A DNA stretch of 64,000 bases, taken from contig NZ_LPVZ01000022.1 of assembly GCF_001613795.1 (NCBI RefSeq), forward strand, positions 186,001 to 250,000, given 5' to 3'. Of this stretch, positions 33,329 through 42,065 are shown piece after piece; within the stretch, counting starts at the first letter, position 1; every line of letters starts with the position of its first letter. The stretch comes from Thalassospira sp. MCCC 1A01148 (GTDB taxonomy: Bacteria; Pseudomonadota; Alphaproteobacteria; Rhodospirillales; Thalassospiraceae). The position numbers and the translations under genes were made by a program. Below the pieces are notes generated by a model. It did no database searches, had not been told where the DNA came from, and saw nothing but the letters and a program-made list of their open reading frames with translations.

Positions 33329-36300
33329 TTAGGAACAACCGGTGGTCGCGCCACAAGAGTCACATTTCAGGCAGGTGCCGTTGCGCACCAGGGTGAAGTT
33401 ACCGCAATCCGGGCAACCGTCACCTTCATAGCCCTTCATGCGGGCTTCGCGGATCTGGTCCATCTTGGCATCGGTTTTGGCGATGACTTCTTCGCTGGTG
33501 GACAGGATAGCATTGCTTTGCGGTGCTGACGGTGCAGCGGTGGTTGCAGCACTTGCGGTGGTTTCGTGGTTGTGATTGTGACCGTCCGTGCCGGTGGATT
33601 TGACTTCCACGACGCGTTCTTCGGTCTGTACACCGCCGTCAACAACATAGAGGTTGCGACGCACGAAGCCGGAAGATGCCACCTTGCGGATGGTTTCAAT
33701 CGCCTGATCACCAGCCTTTTCGGCGGTTTCACCAAGGTCACCCTCGGCGACACCTTCGCCAACCGCATCCGGCAGGATGTCGGACGGCTGAACGTGGGCG
33801 AGGTCGTTACGGCCAAGGTAGGAGATCGCCAGTTCGCGGAACATGTAATCAAGGATGGAGGTTGCCATCTTGATCGCATCGTTGCCCGAAACCATGCCGG
33901 ACGGCTCGAAGCGGGTGAAGGTGAAGGCTTCGACATACTCTTCGAGCGGCACGCCATACTGCAGGCCGATGGACACCGCGATTGCGAAGTTGTTCATCAG
34001 CGAGCGGAATGCAGCGCCTTCCTTGTGCATGTCGATGAAGATTTCACCAAGCTTGCCGTCTTCGTATTCACCGGTACGCAGGTAAACCTTGTGACCGCCA
34101 ACAGTTGCCTTCTGGGTGTAGCCTTTGCGGCGGCCCGGAAGGGAACGACGGTCGCCACGGACAACGCGTTCGATGATTTTCTCGACGATCTGTTCGGACG
34201 CCTGGGCTGCCTTGGCAGCGGTCGGCTGATCGGCGTAATCGTCTTCTTCGACCAGTGCGGAGTTGAGCGGCTGGCTGAGTTTCGAACCATCACGGTACAG
34301 GGCGTTTGCCTTAAGGCCCAGACGCCAGGACAGCATGTAGGCGTCTTTACAATCCTGGATGTTCGCGCTGCTTGGCATGTTGATGGTTTTGGAAATCGCA
34401 CCCGAGATGAACGGCTGGGCCGCTGCCATCATGCGGATGTGGCTTTCTGCTGAGAGGTAACGCTTGCCGATACGGCCGCACGGGTTTGCACAATCAAAGA
34501 CCGGCAGGTCTTCGTCGCGCAGATGCGGGGCACCTTCAAGGGTCATCGAACCGCAAACATAGGTGTTGGCTGCTTCGATCTGTTTTTTGTCGAAACCAAG
34601 GGCTGCGAGCATGTCAAAGTCCATGCTGTTGATTGCCTTGGCATCAAGACCCAGCGTGTTGACGCAGAAATCATCGCCAAAGGTGTATTTGTTGAAGACG
34701 AATTTGATGTCAAATGCGTTCTTCAGCGCACCTTCAACCTTGGCAATCGCATCATCGTCAAAGCCTTTTGCCTTCAGCTCATCATGGGTGATGGCCGGCG
34801 AGCCTTTGAGCGTACCGTGACCGACCGCATATTTTTCAATGTCGCGGATCTGGTTTTCGGTATAGCCGAGCGTTGCCAGAGCAACCGGAACGGTGCGGTT
34901 GATGATTTTGAAGTAACCGCCGCCAGCAAGCTTTTTGAACTTCACAAGCGCAAAGTCCGGTTCGATGCCGGTGGTGTCGCAATCCATGACCAGACCGATC
35001 GTGCCGGTCGGCGCGATAACGGTGGTCTGGGCATTGCGGTAGCCGTGCTTTTCACCAAGCTCGACCGCCTTGTCCCAAGCGGCACGTGCGGCAACCGGAA
35101 GATCGGCATAGGGGCTGTCAGCAGCAACCAGCGGAACCGGGTTGATCGACAGGCCTTCGTAGCCTTCCTGTTCGCCATGTGCGGCACGGCGATGGTTGCG
35201 CATGACGCGCAGCATTTCTTCGGCGTTGTCGGCATACCCCGGGAACGCACCCTGTTCGCTGGCCATTTCAGCCGAGGTGGCATAGGAAACGCCACACATG
35301 ATTGCGGTCAGAGATGCGCCAATCGCACGGCCTTCGTCGCTGTCATAGGAAATACCCATGCTCATCAGCAGGCCGCCAATGTTGGCATAGCCAAGACCAA
35401 GGGTACGATAGCGATAGGAGAGTTCCGCAATACGATCAGACGGGAACTGTGCCATCAGAACCGAGATTTCGAGAACAACGGTCCACAGACGGACAGCATG
35501 TTCGTAAGCCTCGATATCCACGCCGCCATCATCAGAACGGAAGTTCATCAGGTTCAGCGATGCGAGGTTACATGCGGTATCGTCAAGGAACATGTATTCC
35601 GAGCATGGGTTGGACGCATTGATGCGACCCGAGTTCGGGCAGGTGTGCCATTCGTTGATCGTGGTGTCGTACTGGATGCCCGGATCTGCACAAGCCCAAG
35701 CAGCTTCGCCGACTTTTTCCCACAGGTCACGTGCGGAGATTTTCTTGGCAATCTTGCCGTCGGTACGACGGATCAGTTCCCAGTCACCGTTATCAAGAAC
35801 AGCCTGCAGGAAGTCGTTCGACACACGAACAGAGTTGTTCGAGTTCTGACCGGAAACGGTCAGGTATGCCTCGGAGTCCCAATCAGTGTCATAGGTCTTG
35901 AAGCTGATTTCGGTGAAGCCCTGACGGGCGAATTCGATGATCTTGTTGATATAGGAATCCGGGATCATCACAGCGCGGGCTGCCAGAACAGCTTCTTTGA
36001 GCTGCGGGTTGGCGCGCGGCAGGAAGCGGTCCTCGGAGTCAGCGGCACCGTCCCAGTTGGTGCAAGCAGCCAGAACCTGTGTCAGGTGCTTTTCAGCCAG
36101 TTTGGAACCGGCGACAAGGGCAGCAACTTTCTGCTCTTCGACGACTTTCCAGTTTACGTACTCTTCGATGTCCGGGTGGTCGATATCAACCACAACCATT
36201 TTCGCCGCACGGCGGGTGGTGCCACCCGACTTGATCGCGCCAGCTGCACGGTCACCAATTTTCAGGAAGCTCATCAGGCCGGAAGAACGACCACCACCGG

Positions 36301-37036
36301 ACAGGGTTTCGCCTTCGCCACGTACGTTGGAGAAGTTCGAACCGGTACCGGAACCGAATTTGAACAGACGCGCTTCACGGGTCCAGAGATCCATGATGCC
36401 GCCTTCGTTTACAAGGTCATCGGCGACAGACTGAATGAAGCAGGCATGCGGTTGCGGATGTTCGTATGCGCTGGCCGATTTGGTCAGTTCGCCGGTTTTG
36501 TAATCGACATAGGAGTGACCCTGTGCCGGGCCATCAATGCCATATGCCCAGTGAAGACCGGTGTTGAACCACTGCGGAGAGTTCGGCGCACCCATCTGGT
36601 GGGAGAGCTGGTAACGCATTTCGTCAAAGAACGCCTGCGCATCGGACTCGGCGTCAAAATAGCCGCCTTTCCAGCCCCAATAGGTCCAGGTGCCAGCCAG
36701 ACGGTCAAAGACCTGGGTCGAGCTGGTTTCGCTGATGTAGCGTTTTTCGGCCGGCATCTTGTTGAGCTTGGCGGTGTCAGCAGTCTGACGCCACAGCCAG
36801 GACGGGACGTCCTTTTCCTTAACCGGTTTGAGCGCGACCGGAACACCAGCCTTGCGGAAGTATTTCTGCGCCAGAACATCACTCGCCACCTGAGACCAGG
36901 AAGCGGGCATGTCAATGTCCTTCATCTCAAAAACAACCGAACCATCCGGGTTTTTGATGACAGATGTTAGCTTACGAAACTCTATGTCAGCGTACGGGCT
37001 GACACCTTCCTGGGTGAATTTTCTGGTGATCCGCAT
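33329..37036 (-). CDS. nrdJ: adenosylcobalamin-dependent ribonucleotide reductase (class II)
   Basis: A 1235-residue class II ribonucleotide reductase, which reduces ribonucleotides to deoxyribonucleotides with B12 and without oxygen. Core segments include [15 protein letters not shown], the cysteine region [20 protein letters not shown], the active-site loop [20 protein letters not shown], and [20 protein letters not shown]. The C-terminus carries a zinc ribbon with CPDCGNF and [14 protein letters not shown], which helps re-reduce the active site. The length matches the long alphaproteobacterial NrdJ. Upstream are two NrdR-like boxes and a roughly 190-base leader. A strong antisense open frame exists but is a composition artefact. 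Confidence 0.96.
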   Translation of the reverse strand: MRITRKFTQEGVSPYADIEFRKLTSVIKNPDGSVVFEMKDIDMPASWSQVASDVLAQKYFRKAGVPVALKPVKEKDVPSWLWRQTADTAKLNKMPAEKRYISETSSTQVFDRLAGTWTYWGWKGGYFDAESDAQAFFDEMRYQLSHQMGAPNSPQWFNTGLHWAYGIDGPAQGHSYVDYKTGELTKSASAYEHPQPHACFIQSVADDLVNEGGIMDLWTREARLFKFGSGTGSNFSNVRGEGETLSGGGRSSGLMSFLKIGDRAAGAIKSGGTTRRAAKMVVVDIDHPDIEEYVNWKVVEEQKVAALVAGSKLAEKHLTQVLAACTNWDGAADSEDRFLPRANPQLKEAVLAARAVMIPDSYINKIIEFARQGFTEISFKTYDTDWDSEAYLTVSGQNSNNSVRVSNDFLQAVLDNGDWELIRRTDGKIAKKISARDLWEKVGEAAWACADPGIQYDTTINEWHTCPNSGRINASNPCSEYMFLDDTACNLASLNLMNFRSDDGGVDIEAYEHAVRLWTVVLEISVLMAQFPSDRIAELSYRYRTLGLGYANIGGLLMSMGISYDSDEGRAIGASLTAIMCGVSYATSAEMASEQGAFPGYADNAEEMLRVMRNHRRAAHGEQEGYEGLSINPVPLVAADSPYADLPVAARAAWDKAVELGEKHGYRNAQTTVIAPTGTIGLVMDCDTTGIEPDFALVKFKKLAGGGYFKIINRTVPVALATLGYTENQIRDIEKYAVGHGTLKGSPAITHDELKAKGFDDDAIAKVEGALKNAFDIKFVFNKYTFGDDFCVNTLGLDAKAINSMDFDMLAALGFDKKQIEAANTYVCGSMTLEGAPHLRDEDLPVFDCANPCGRIGKRYLSAESHIRMMAAAQPFISGAISKTINMPSSANIQDCKDAYMLSWRLGLKANALYRDGSKLSQPLNSALVEEDDYADQPTAAKAAQASEQIVEKIIERVVRGDRRSLPGRRKGYTQKATVGGHKVYLRTGEYEDGKLGEIFIDMHKEGAAFRSLMNNFAIAVSIGLQYGVPLEEYVEAFTFTRFEPSGMVSGNDAIKMATSILDYMFRELAISYLGRNDLAHVQPSDILPDAVGEGVAEGDLGETAEKAGDQAIETIRKVASSGFVRRNLYVVDGGVQTEERVVEVKSTGTDGHNHNHETTASAATTAAPSAPQSNAILSTSEEVIAKTDAKMDQIREARMKGYEGDGCPDCGNFTLVRNGTCLKCDSCGATTGCS

Positions 37037-37230
37037 GGTCTGCTCCGGTTGTGATCAGACGTGACAGGGCGCTTACGGGTGATGCGCCAACATCGCCTGA
37101 CTTTATATAGTTTGCTCAATGCTCTTGCGCCGCCCCCGACGTCGATATTTTCCGACGTTTCCAGAGCTTCGCAATTATGGGTAGTCGGTGGTGTTGGTCC
37201 CCCCTTGGAACCAGCCGGTCCGTGGGGAAG

Positions 37231-37305
37231 ACTATAATGGCAAAATTTCGCCTCAGTCCACTAATCTTTGTGGTTGACAGTGATTTTTACCACAACATCT
37301 AGTGG
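37231..37305 (-). promoter_or_regulatory. nrdJ promoter with paired NrdR-like boxes
   Basis: Box 1 is CCACTAATCTTTGTGG (37258-37273) and box 2 CCACAACATCTAGTGG (37290-37305). Both are 16-base imperfect palindromes of the NrdR type (consensus acaCwAtATaTwGtgt), and they start 32 bases apart, about three helical turns, as NrdR sites do. On the minus strand a -35 (TGGACT, 37255-37260) overlaps box 1, and a -10 (TATAGT, 37231-37236) follows after 18 bases. Confidence 0.65.
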
Positions 37306-37541
37306 GTCGATTGCTGTCTTGCTGATTCGATGCTGGTGGGATTCTCGTTAACAATCTCTGAATCGCTCCGGGAGGCCCGGAAAACTGCGCTTCGTGTCGC
37401 AGCATGATTGTGTACTGGTCCTAAGACTCGGACTACATATTGTGTGGTAACGAGAGGTGCCCACACAACGCAGGATCAAGCTAACGCGGATTTCGTTCCA
37501 TTTCCAGTGCGAAGCGGAAATCAGTGCGTTTCGTTGTTTTT
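37306..37541 (+). ncRNA. candidate structured small RNA ending in a terminator
   Basis: This stretch has no ORF but a series of short perfect hairpins: GATTC/GAATC, CCGGG/CCCGG, CTGCG/CGCAG, GTCC/GGAC and TTGTGTGG/CCACACAA. It ends with CGAAGCG/CGTTTCG (one wobble, 37510-37533) followed by TTGTTTTT, an intrinsic terminator on the plus strand with no upstream plus-strand gene. A perfect TTGACA lies at 37274-37279, with only a weak -10. It does not match tmRNA, RNase P, SRP or 6S RNA landmarks that I know. Confidence 0.35.
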
Positions 37542-37845
37542 CCTAGCATGCGAACCAATGATAACAGTTTGATATTTATGTTAAAGTCTTCTTTTTGATG
37601 CGGGCGCAAAGATAGGGATAGCAAGGATCCTGGGCTACTACATATATGGGGCGCGTTGTGGATAAGCAGGTGGACAAAGCCCCCAGATCTAGATGGATCA
37701 AAGAGTCGTCGCCCTACAAGCAGTTGTGGGTTGTTTCAAGACACCACAGGGCAAGGTCGGGGACGGTGATTTGCGCAAGTGTGGCCTTGCACCGGTTTTG
37801 TCCGCAGTTTGTCCGCAGTTTGTCCTCTGTGGCGGGCTTGAAACA

Positions 37846-37876
37846 TTGACTTTCCACGAACATCACGACATATAAG
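37846..37876 (+). promoter_or_regulatory. promoter candidate of the NDUFA12 gene
   Basis: TTGACT (37846-37851) and TATAAG (37871-37876) are separated by 19 bases (17 if CATATA is taken as the -10), about 100 bases upstream of the start codon. Confidence 0.45.
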
Positions 37877-37975
37877 TCACTTGATTGAGGGGCTGTAAGA
37901 CCAAACAGCCTGCGCTGCCTTTTGCCGCCTTCCCGAATTTCGGGCGGACAAACCAGATCTGGAGAGAGACCCAAC

Positions 37976-38338
37976 ATGGCCACCGTCGGCACCCGTATTT
38001 ATACTGCGCTGTTTGGCAAGCGCGTTGGCGAAGACCGTTTCGGCAATACCTATTACACCGAAAAGACTCCGGCAAAGGGTCGTCGCACCAAGCGTTGGGT
38101 TGTTTACAAAGGTGTCGCAGAAGGATCAAAGGTTCCGGCCGAATGGCATGCCTGGCTGCATTACACTGTTGATGCGCCGCTGTCGGACAAGGCCGAAGAC
38201 CGTTATGACTGGCAGAAAGATCATCTGCCGAACCTGACCGGCACCAAATATGCCTATCGCCCGAAAGGCCACGAATATAGCGGCGGCAAGCGCCCGGAAG
38301 CGACCGGCGATTATCAGGCATGGTCGCCGGAAGGCTGA
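37976..38338 (+). CDS. NADH:ubiquinone oxidoreductase accessory subunit, NDUFA12 family
   Basis: A 120-residue homologue of the mitochondrial complex I subunit NDUFA12 (B17.2), a feature of alphaproteobacteria. The core reads ALFGKRVGEDRFGNTYYTEK, followed by RRTKRWVVYKG, PAEWHAWLHYTVD and the C-terminal YRPKGHEYSGGKRP. It is an accessory subunit of complex I at the inner membrane. ATG at 37976 has a ggagagag ribosome binding site. Together with mlaD, a small protein and a DUF2155 gene it forms the block typical of this class. Confidence 0.93.
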   Translation: MATVGTRIYTALFGKRVGEDRFGNTYYTEKTPAKGRRTKRWVVYKGVAEGSKVPAEWHAWLHYTVDAPLSDKAEDRYDWQKDHLPNLTGTKYAYRPKGHEYSGGKRPEATGDYQAWSPEG

Positions 38339-38364
38339 TCATTCAAAAGAATTCCGATTTCATG

Positions 38365-38397
38365 CGGGCGCGGGGCAACTCGCGCCCGTTTGTGTTT
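38365..38397 (+). terminator. terminator after the NDUFA12 gene
   Basis: GGGCGCG and CGCGCCC form a 7-base stem (38366-38372 with 38381-38387) followed by GTTTGTGTTT. It is a moderate intrinsic terminator. Confidence 0.5.
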
Positions 38398-38537
38398 CCG
38401 ATATGTTTTGCCTGAATTCTGCTTCCCGATGGCCCGTTTGATGCGGTTGTCTTTTGGGTGGTTGTTTTTCGGGGCGGGGCAATACAGTATAGGGTCCAGA
38501 CCCTAAGTCTCAAAGAGATACAGAACGGATAAGGTCG

Positions 38538-38990
38538 ATGAGCAACAGACTGATTGAAACCATTGCCGGTGCGGCCGTAATTGCGGTCGCGGTTGGATTT
38601 GCGGCCTATTCCTATTCACGCGCCGGAATCAATACGGTGGAAGGCTATGAGATCATGGCCAGTTTCAACCGTATTGATGGTCTTGTTGTTGGCAATGATG
38701 TCCGTGTTTCAGGTGTCAAGGTCGGTACCGTTACGGCACAGGAACTTGATCCCGATACCTATATGGCGGTTGTCAGAATGTCGGTGCAGCCTGATCTGGC
38801 ATTGCCGCTTGACAGTTCGGCCAAGATTGCGTCGGACGGGTTGCTTGGCGGCAAGTTTGTTGCCCTTGAGCCAGGCGGGGATATCGACATGATCGAAGCT
38901 GGTGGTGAAATCGAATACACCCAAGGGTCGGTAAACCTTGAAGATTTGATTGGTCAGGTTATCTATTCCTCGACCAACAGCGATAATTGA
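38538..38990 (+). CDS. mlaD: MlaD family outer membrane lipid transport protein
   Basis: A 150-residue MCE-domain protein. One N-terminal membrane helix (GAAVIAVAVGFAAYSYS, about residues 11-27) anchors a single MCE domain: ASFNRIDGLVVGNDVRVSGV, KVGTV and DSSAKIASDGLLGGKFVALE, the family signature. MlaD forms a hexameric ring with the MlaFEB transporter and moves phospholipids between membranes. The C-terminal helix SVNLEDLIGQVIYSS fits the pore-lining helix. The other mla genes are not here; in many alphaproteobacteria mlaD lies apart beside NDUFA12, as here. Confidence 0.93.
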   Translation: MSNRLIETIAGAAVIAVAVGFAAYSYSRAGINTVEGYEIMASFNRIDGLVVGNDVRVSGVKVGTVTAQELDPDTYMAVVRMSVQPDLALPLDSSAKIASDGLLGGKFVALEPGGDIDMIEAGGEIEYTQGSVNLEDLIGQVIYSSTNSDN

Positions 38991-39130
38991 GCCGTGTGAG
39001 GCCATTGGTTGTCAGCCAGCGATTGCCAGCCATGTTTTTGCCCGGTTTGCATCGCAGGGTGTGGTACAGATAAGGCAAGGGCAGGGGATGTTCCGCATAA
39101 CCCTGTCATCACAGAATGTCGGAGCGGTTG

Positions 39131-39382
39131 ATGAAAAAGACCGAAAATATTGATCACTTCCCCACCTGGCAGGCCAGTGATGGTTCACCGCTTTCGTGCG
39201 TGGAAAAGATCAAGGTGCTCAATGACAATTTCGGTGAACTGCGCGAAATCATGCAGGATGCGCTTGAAGATGCACTTTTGATGGGCTGTGACGAAGAACA
39301 GTTCCGCAATGTGATGCATGATCTGGTGGCCGAACTGCATAATCCGTATGCCAAAAACGATACAAGCGACAAACAGGACTGA
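39131..39382 (+). CDS. small conserved hypothetical protein
   Basis: An 83-residue soluble, acidic protein with no signal peptide. The N-terminus has HFPTWQASDGSPLSCVEKIK, then a long amphipathic helix (LNDNFGELREIMQDALEDAL) and a second helix around EEQFRNVMHDLVAEL. ATG at 39131 has a ggagcgg ribosome binding site at the right spacing; the upstream ATG at 39116 would have none. It lies 8 bases before the DUF2155 gene and downstream of mlaD, so it is probably one operon with them. No function is known to me. Confidence 0.7.
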   Translation: MKKTENIDHFPTWQASDGSPLSCVEKIKVLNDNFGELREIMQDALEDALLMGCDEEQFRNVMHDLVAELHNPYAKNDTSDKQD

Positions 39383-39390
39383 AGACCACA

Positions 39391-39840
39391 ATGAAACGAT
39401 CCTTTGCGATTGCCGCGATTTGTTCGACATGTGCAATGATCGGAACAGCGTCTTCGGCGCTTGATTATCGTCCCGCCCCGGTTGCCCAGTTGCAGGGGCT
39501 TGATAAAATCACGGCCCGTATTTCGACCTTTGAGGTGCCGGTGGGGCGCACGGCCAGTTTCGGAACGCTCGAAATTCGGGTCGATGCCTGTTATCGCACG
39601 CCGCCGGAAGAACGCCCGGAAAGTGCGACCTTCCTTGATATCGCAGACATTCGCGATGATGGCGATGGGGAACGTACACCCCTGTTTTCAGGATGGATGT
39701 TTGCATCAAGTCCGGGTTTGTCCGCACTTGAACATCCGGTCTATGACGTGTGGCTCAAGGAATGTTTTGATCCGTCAGGTGCCGAGGCGGAAGAGGGCGC
39801 TACTGCCCCGCAAGGTCAGGCCGCACCAGAACAGCCATAA
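39391..39840 (+). CDS. DUF2155 domain protein (exported)
   Basis: A 149-residue exported protein with a signal peptide of about 22 residues (ending TASSA). The DUF2155 core is visible as LDKITARISTFEVPVGRTAS, FGTLEIRVDACYRTPPEERP, SGWMFASSPGLSALEHPVYD and WLKECF. Two conserved cysteines (DACYRT and KECF) may pair. The tail is Ala/Glu/Pro rich. It occurs next to NDUFA12 and mlaD in many alphaproteobacteria; an envelope role is likely but unproven. Confidence 0.88.
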   Translation: MKRSFAIAAICSTCAMIGTASSALDYRPAPVAQLQGLDKITARISTFEVPVGRTASFGTLEIRVDACYRTPPEERPESATFLDIADIRDDGDGERTPLFSGWMFASSPGLSALEHPVYDVWLKECFDPSGAEAEEGATAPQGQAAPEQP

Positions 39841-39859
39841 AACCAGCCATACGGCGATC

Positions 39860-39908
39860 ACCCCCGAATTGGCAACAAGCTGACCTTCGGGCGGGGGCGC
39901 GTCTTTTT
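39860..39908 (+). terminator. possible terminator after the DUF2155 gene
   Basis: CCCCCG and CGGGGG arms are followed by CGCGTCTTTTT. The loop is long with secondary pairing, so the call is tentative. Confidence 0.35.
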
Positions 39909-40150
39909 ATCGCAAGGCATCAGATCCATCTGTGCGCCGCAGAAAGCCTGCTTTTAATGGTGCGCGGCTATCTGATGATTGGGCCGAAATCGTCAAGAAT
40001 ATGGCGAATGTTCTTCTGATTGTTTCCAAATTAGAAAATATATGTTGCGGTATCGCTGGCTTGAGAGCGACCCGTCACCCTGTCATCCTCAGTTCACGAT
40101 TTATTGCAGCGCAACGATGTTTGCGCCACGTGAACAAGAGGGAAAATAAG
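39909..40150. other. non-coding interval before the first YceI gene
   Basis: Together with 39841-39908 this makes about 310 bases without a credible gene. The frame of yceI is open through much of it but has no family-like residues. It must hold the promoter of the YceI operon; no clear -35/-10 pair or operator was identified. Confidence 0.4.
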
Positions 40151-40744
40151 ATGTTTAATTCTATCAAGAAAGCCGGTGTCGCGCTGGCAATTGTTGCAGG
40201 TCTTTCGGGTGCGGCTTTTTCGGCCCAGGCAGCAGATACCTATAAACTGGACCCGACCCACACCAGCGTTATTTTCATCGTGAACCATCTTGGTTTCTCC
40301 GACTTCCAGGGTCGTTTTGGTGGAACCAGCGGCGAGTTGACCCTTGACCGTGAAAACCCGTCGGCATCTTCGGCCACCATCACCATTGACCTTAATCAGG
40401 TAGATAGTGGTGTTGAAGCCCTTGATAACCATATGAAAACCGCCGATTTCCTTGATGTGGAAAACTTCCCGACCGCAACCTTTACCAGCACTTCGGTCGA
40501 ACTGGTTGGCGACAATGCCGCAACCGTGACCGGCGATCTGACCCTTCTTGGCCAGACCCAGCCGCTGGTTCTTGACGTCGTCCTGACCGGTGAAGGCGAA
40601 CACCCGATGACCGGCGACGCCGTTGTTGGTTTCTCTGCAAACGGTACCGTGATCCGTTCCCAGTACGGCATGGACTACCTGATCGGTGGCGTTGGCGACG
40701 AAGTAGAACTCCAGATTTCTTCTGAATTCCTGAAGCAGAAGTAA
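40151..40744 (+). CDS. YceI family periplasmic protein (first copy)
   Basis: A 197-residue lipocalin-like YceI protein. A signal peptide ends SAQAA (about residue 29). The domain has the standard start YKLDPTHTSVIFIVNHLGFS, the loop GRFGGTSGELTLDRENP, then NHMKTADFLDVENFPTATFT and VTGDLTLLGQTQPLVLDVVL. YceI proteins bind isoprenoids such as polyprenyl or ubiquinone tails. ATG at 40151 follows a gagggaaaa ribosome binding site. It is the first gene of a YceI / cytochrome b561 / YceI operon, where the lipocalins may carry quinone to the b-type cytochrome (inference). Confidence 0.92.
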   Translation: MFNSIKKAGVALAIVAGLSGAAFSAQAADTYKLDPTHTSVIFIVNHLGFSDFQGRFGGTSGELTLDRENPSASSATITIDLNQVDSGVEALDNHMKTADFLDVENFPTATFTSTSVELVGDNAATVTGDLTLLGQTQPLVLDVVLTGEGEHPMTGDAVVGFSANGTVIRSQYGMDYLIGGVGDEVELQISSEFLKQK

Positions 40745-40838
40745 TCCGCAATTCTGGATTTCCGACGTGCGCTGTGGTGGCAATGCTGCAGCGCACGTTC
40801 ACCTTTCGGGCCTGCACAGGCAGCAAGGAAAACCGGTT

Positions 40839-41393
40839 ATGACACTCCGTAGCACAAAAAATGCCTTTGGCGCGGTGACCAAGACCATCCATTGGGTGAT
40901 GGCACTTTTGGTCATCAGCGTTTTTTCGATTGGCTGGTACATGGATCTCCTGCCGCTGGGTATGGAGAAGCTGGAATGGATTTCGCGCCACAAGTCACTT
41001 GGGGTGACAGTGCTGGCACTGGTGATCCTGCGTGTGATCTGGCGTCATCGAGAACCCACACCAGAGGGGCTTGGTAAAACGCGGATCGAACGGCTGGCGG
41101 CGAAGGCGGGGCATCTTGGGCTGTATCTTTTGATGTTTGCCATGCCCTTGACGGGCTGGACCATGTCGTCGGCGGCAAATTTCCCGGTCAGTGTCTATGG
41201 CCTGTTTACCTTGCCCAACCTTGTTTCGCCCAATCAGGAACTGTTTGAAACGCTGCGTACCGTGCACTGGCTGTTGTCCTGGGCTGTTGCCGGTCTGGTC
41301 GGCGTTCACATTCTGGCAGCCCTTAAACATCACTTCTGGGATCGTGACGCCACCTTGCGACGCATGCTGCCCGGCAAAATCGAGGAAAACTGA
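40839..41393 (+). CDS. cytochrome b561
   Basis: A 184-residue four-helix cytochrome b561 of the bacterial CybB type. Haem-ligand histidines are in VTKTIHWVMALLVIS, ISRHKSLGVTVLALVILRVI, KAGHLGLYLLMFAMPLTGW and TVHWLLSWAVAGLVGVHILA. CybB-type proteins oxidise ubiquinol and may reduce superoxide. ATG at 40839 has an aaggaa ribosome binding site. The gene ends one base before the ATG of the second YceI gene, so they are translationally linked. Confidence 0.92.
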   Translation: MTLRSTKNAFGAVTKTIHWVMALLVISVFSIGWYMDLLPLGMEKLEWISRHKSLGVTVLALVILRVIWRHREPTPEGLGKTRIERLAAKAGHLGLYLLMFAMPLTGWTMSSAANFPVSVYGLFTLPNLVSPNQELFETLRTVHWLLSWAVAGLVGVHILAALKHHFWDRDATLRRMLPGKIEEN

Positions 41394-41394
41394 C

Positions 41395-41973
41395 ATGTTT
41401 CAGATAACGCGAAAAACGTTGCCTGCACTGGCCCTTGCCTCCACCATCGCCGGTTTTTCCGGAGCCGGGTGGGCAGCCGACCCATGGGTGGTCGAAGCTG
41501 GCGACAGCGAGATTGAATTTACCGGCACCCAGCTTGGCGCCGCGTTCGAAGGCGAATTCAAATCCTTCACCGCCGAGATCGTGTTTTCACCTGATGATCT
41601 TGCCGGATCGTCGGTAAAGGTTCTGATCGATATTGCGTCGGTTGATACCGCAAATGGGGATCGCGACAGTCAGATTGTTTCGCCCGACTGGTTCGATGCT
41701 GCGCAATGGCCAACTGCCAAATTCGAAACCAAGTCGTTCAGCGAAACCGCGCCGGGCCAGTACGAGGCGGTTGCCGACCTGACCATCCGCGATGTAACCC
41801 GCGAAGTCATTTTGCCGTTTGATCTTGAGATCGAGGGCAACGAGGCCAAGGCCACAGGCACGGTGACCATTAACCGGACCGACTTTGGCGTCGGTCAGGG
41901 GCAGTGGGCCGATACGTCCCAGGTCGGCGATCCGGTCACCATCGAAATTGATATCGAAGCCAAGCGCCCATAA
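41395..41973 (+). CDS. YceI family periplasmic protein (second copy)
   Basis: A 192-residue YceI homologue, diverged from the first copy. A signal peptide ends GAGWAAD. The core includes VVEAGDSEIEFTGTQLGAAF, EGEFKSFTAEIVFSPDDL, SPDWFDAAQWPTAKFETKSF and INRTDFGVGQGQW. The typical HSSVxFxVxH start of other YceI proteins is replaced by DSEIEFTGTQ, as in the subgroup associated with cytochrome b561. The ATG directly follows the b561 stop, with a gaggaaa ribosome binding site. A strong terminator ends the operon. Confidence 0.9.
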   Translation: MFQITRKTLPALALASTIAGFSGAGWAADPWVVEAGDSEIEFTGTQLGAAFEGEFKSFTAEIVFSPDDLAGSSVKVLIDIASVDTANGDRDSQIVSPDWFDAAQWPTAKFETKSFSETAPGQYEAVADLTIRDVTREVILPFDLEIEGNEAKATGTVTINRTDFGVGQGQWADTSQVGDPVTIEIDIEAKRP

Positions 41974-42001
41974 GCTGCGCTGTCTTAAAGACCCACAGAA
42001 A

Positions 42002-42035
42002 AACCGCCCCGGATGATCTCCGGGGCGGTTTTGTT
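42002..42035. terminator. bidirectional terminator
   Basis: AACCGCCCCGG and CCGGGGCGGTT form an 11-base stem around ATGATCT, followed by TTGTTT. It separates the YceI operon from the convergent chemoreceptor gene. Confidence 0.85.
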
Positions 42036-42065
42036 TGCGCGTGTCCTGCTTTTTTATGTTTTTGC

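Larger units (their letters stand above)
37037..37975. other. 939-base interval without protein genes
   Basis: No convincing ORF. It holds the nrdJ leader (37037-37230), the nrdJ promoter with two NrdR-like boxes (37231-37305), a hairpin-rich stretch ending in a plus-strand terminator (37306-37541), an 11-base tandem duplication TCCGCAGTTTG near 37801-37822, and the promoter of the NDUFA12 gene. I found no cobalamin-riboswitch B12 box in the nrdJ leader. Confidence 0.6.

Noticed and set aside
34523-36970. 815-codon open frame antisense to nrdJ
   Set aside because: It mirrors nrdJ exactly, has no family-like motifs, and long antisense frames are expected from this codon bias.
37037-37230. Cobalamin riboswitch in the nrdJ leader
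   Set aside because: No B12-box-like sequence could be found on the minus strand despite suggestive hairpins.
37306-37640. tmRNA, RNase P or SRP RNA in the gap next to nrdJ
   Set aside because: Their conserved landmarks (tag reading frame, T-loop with CCA, P4 helix, SRP apical loop) are absent.
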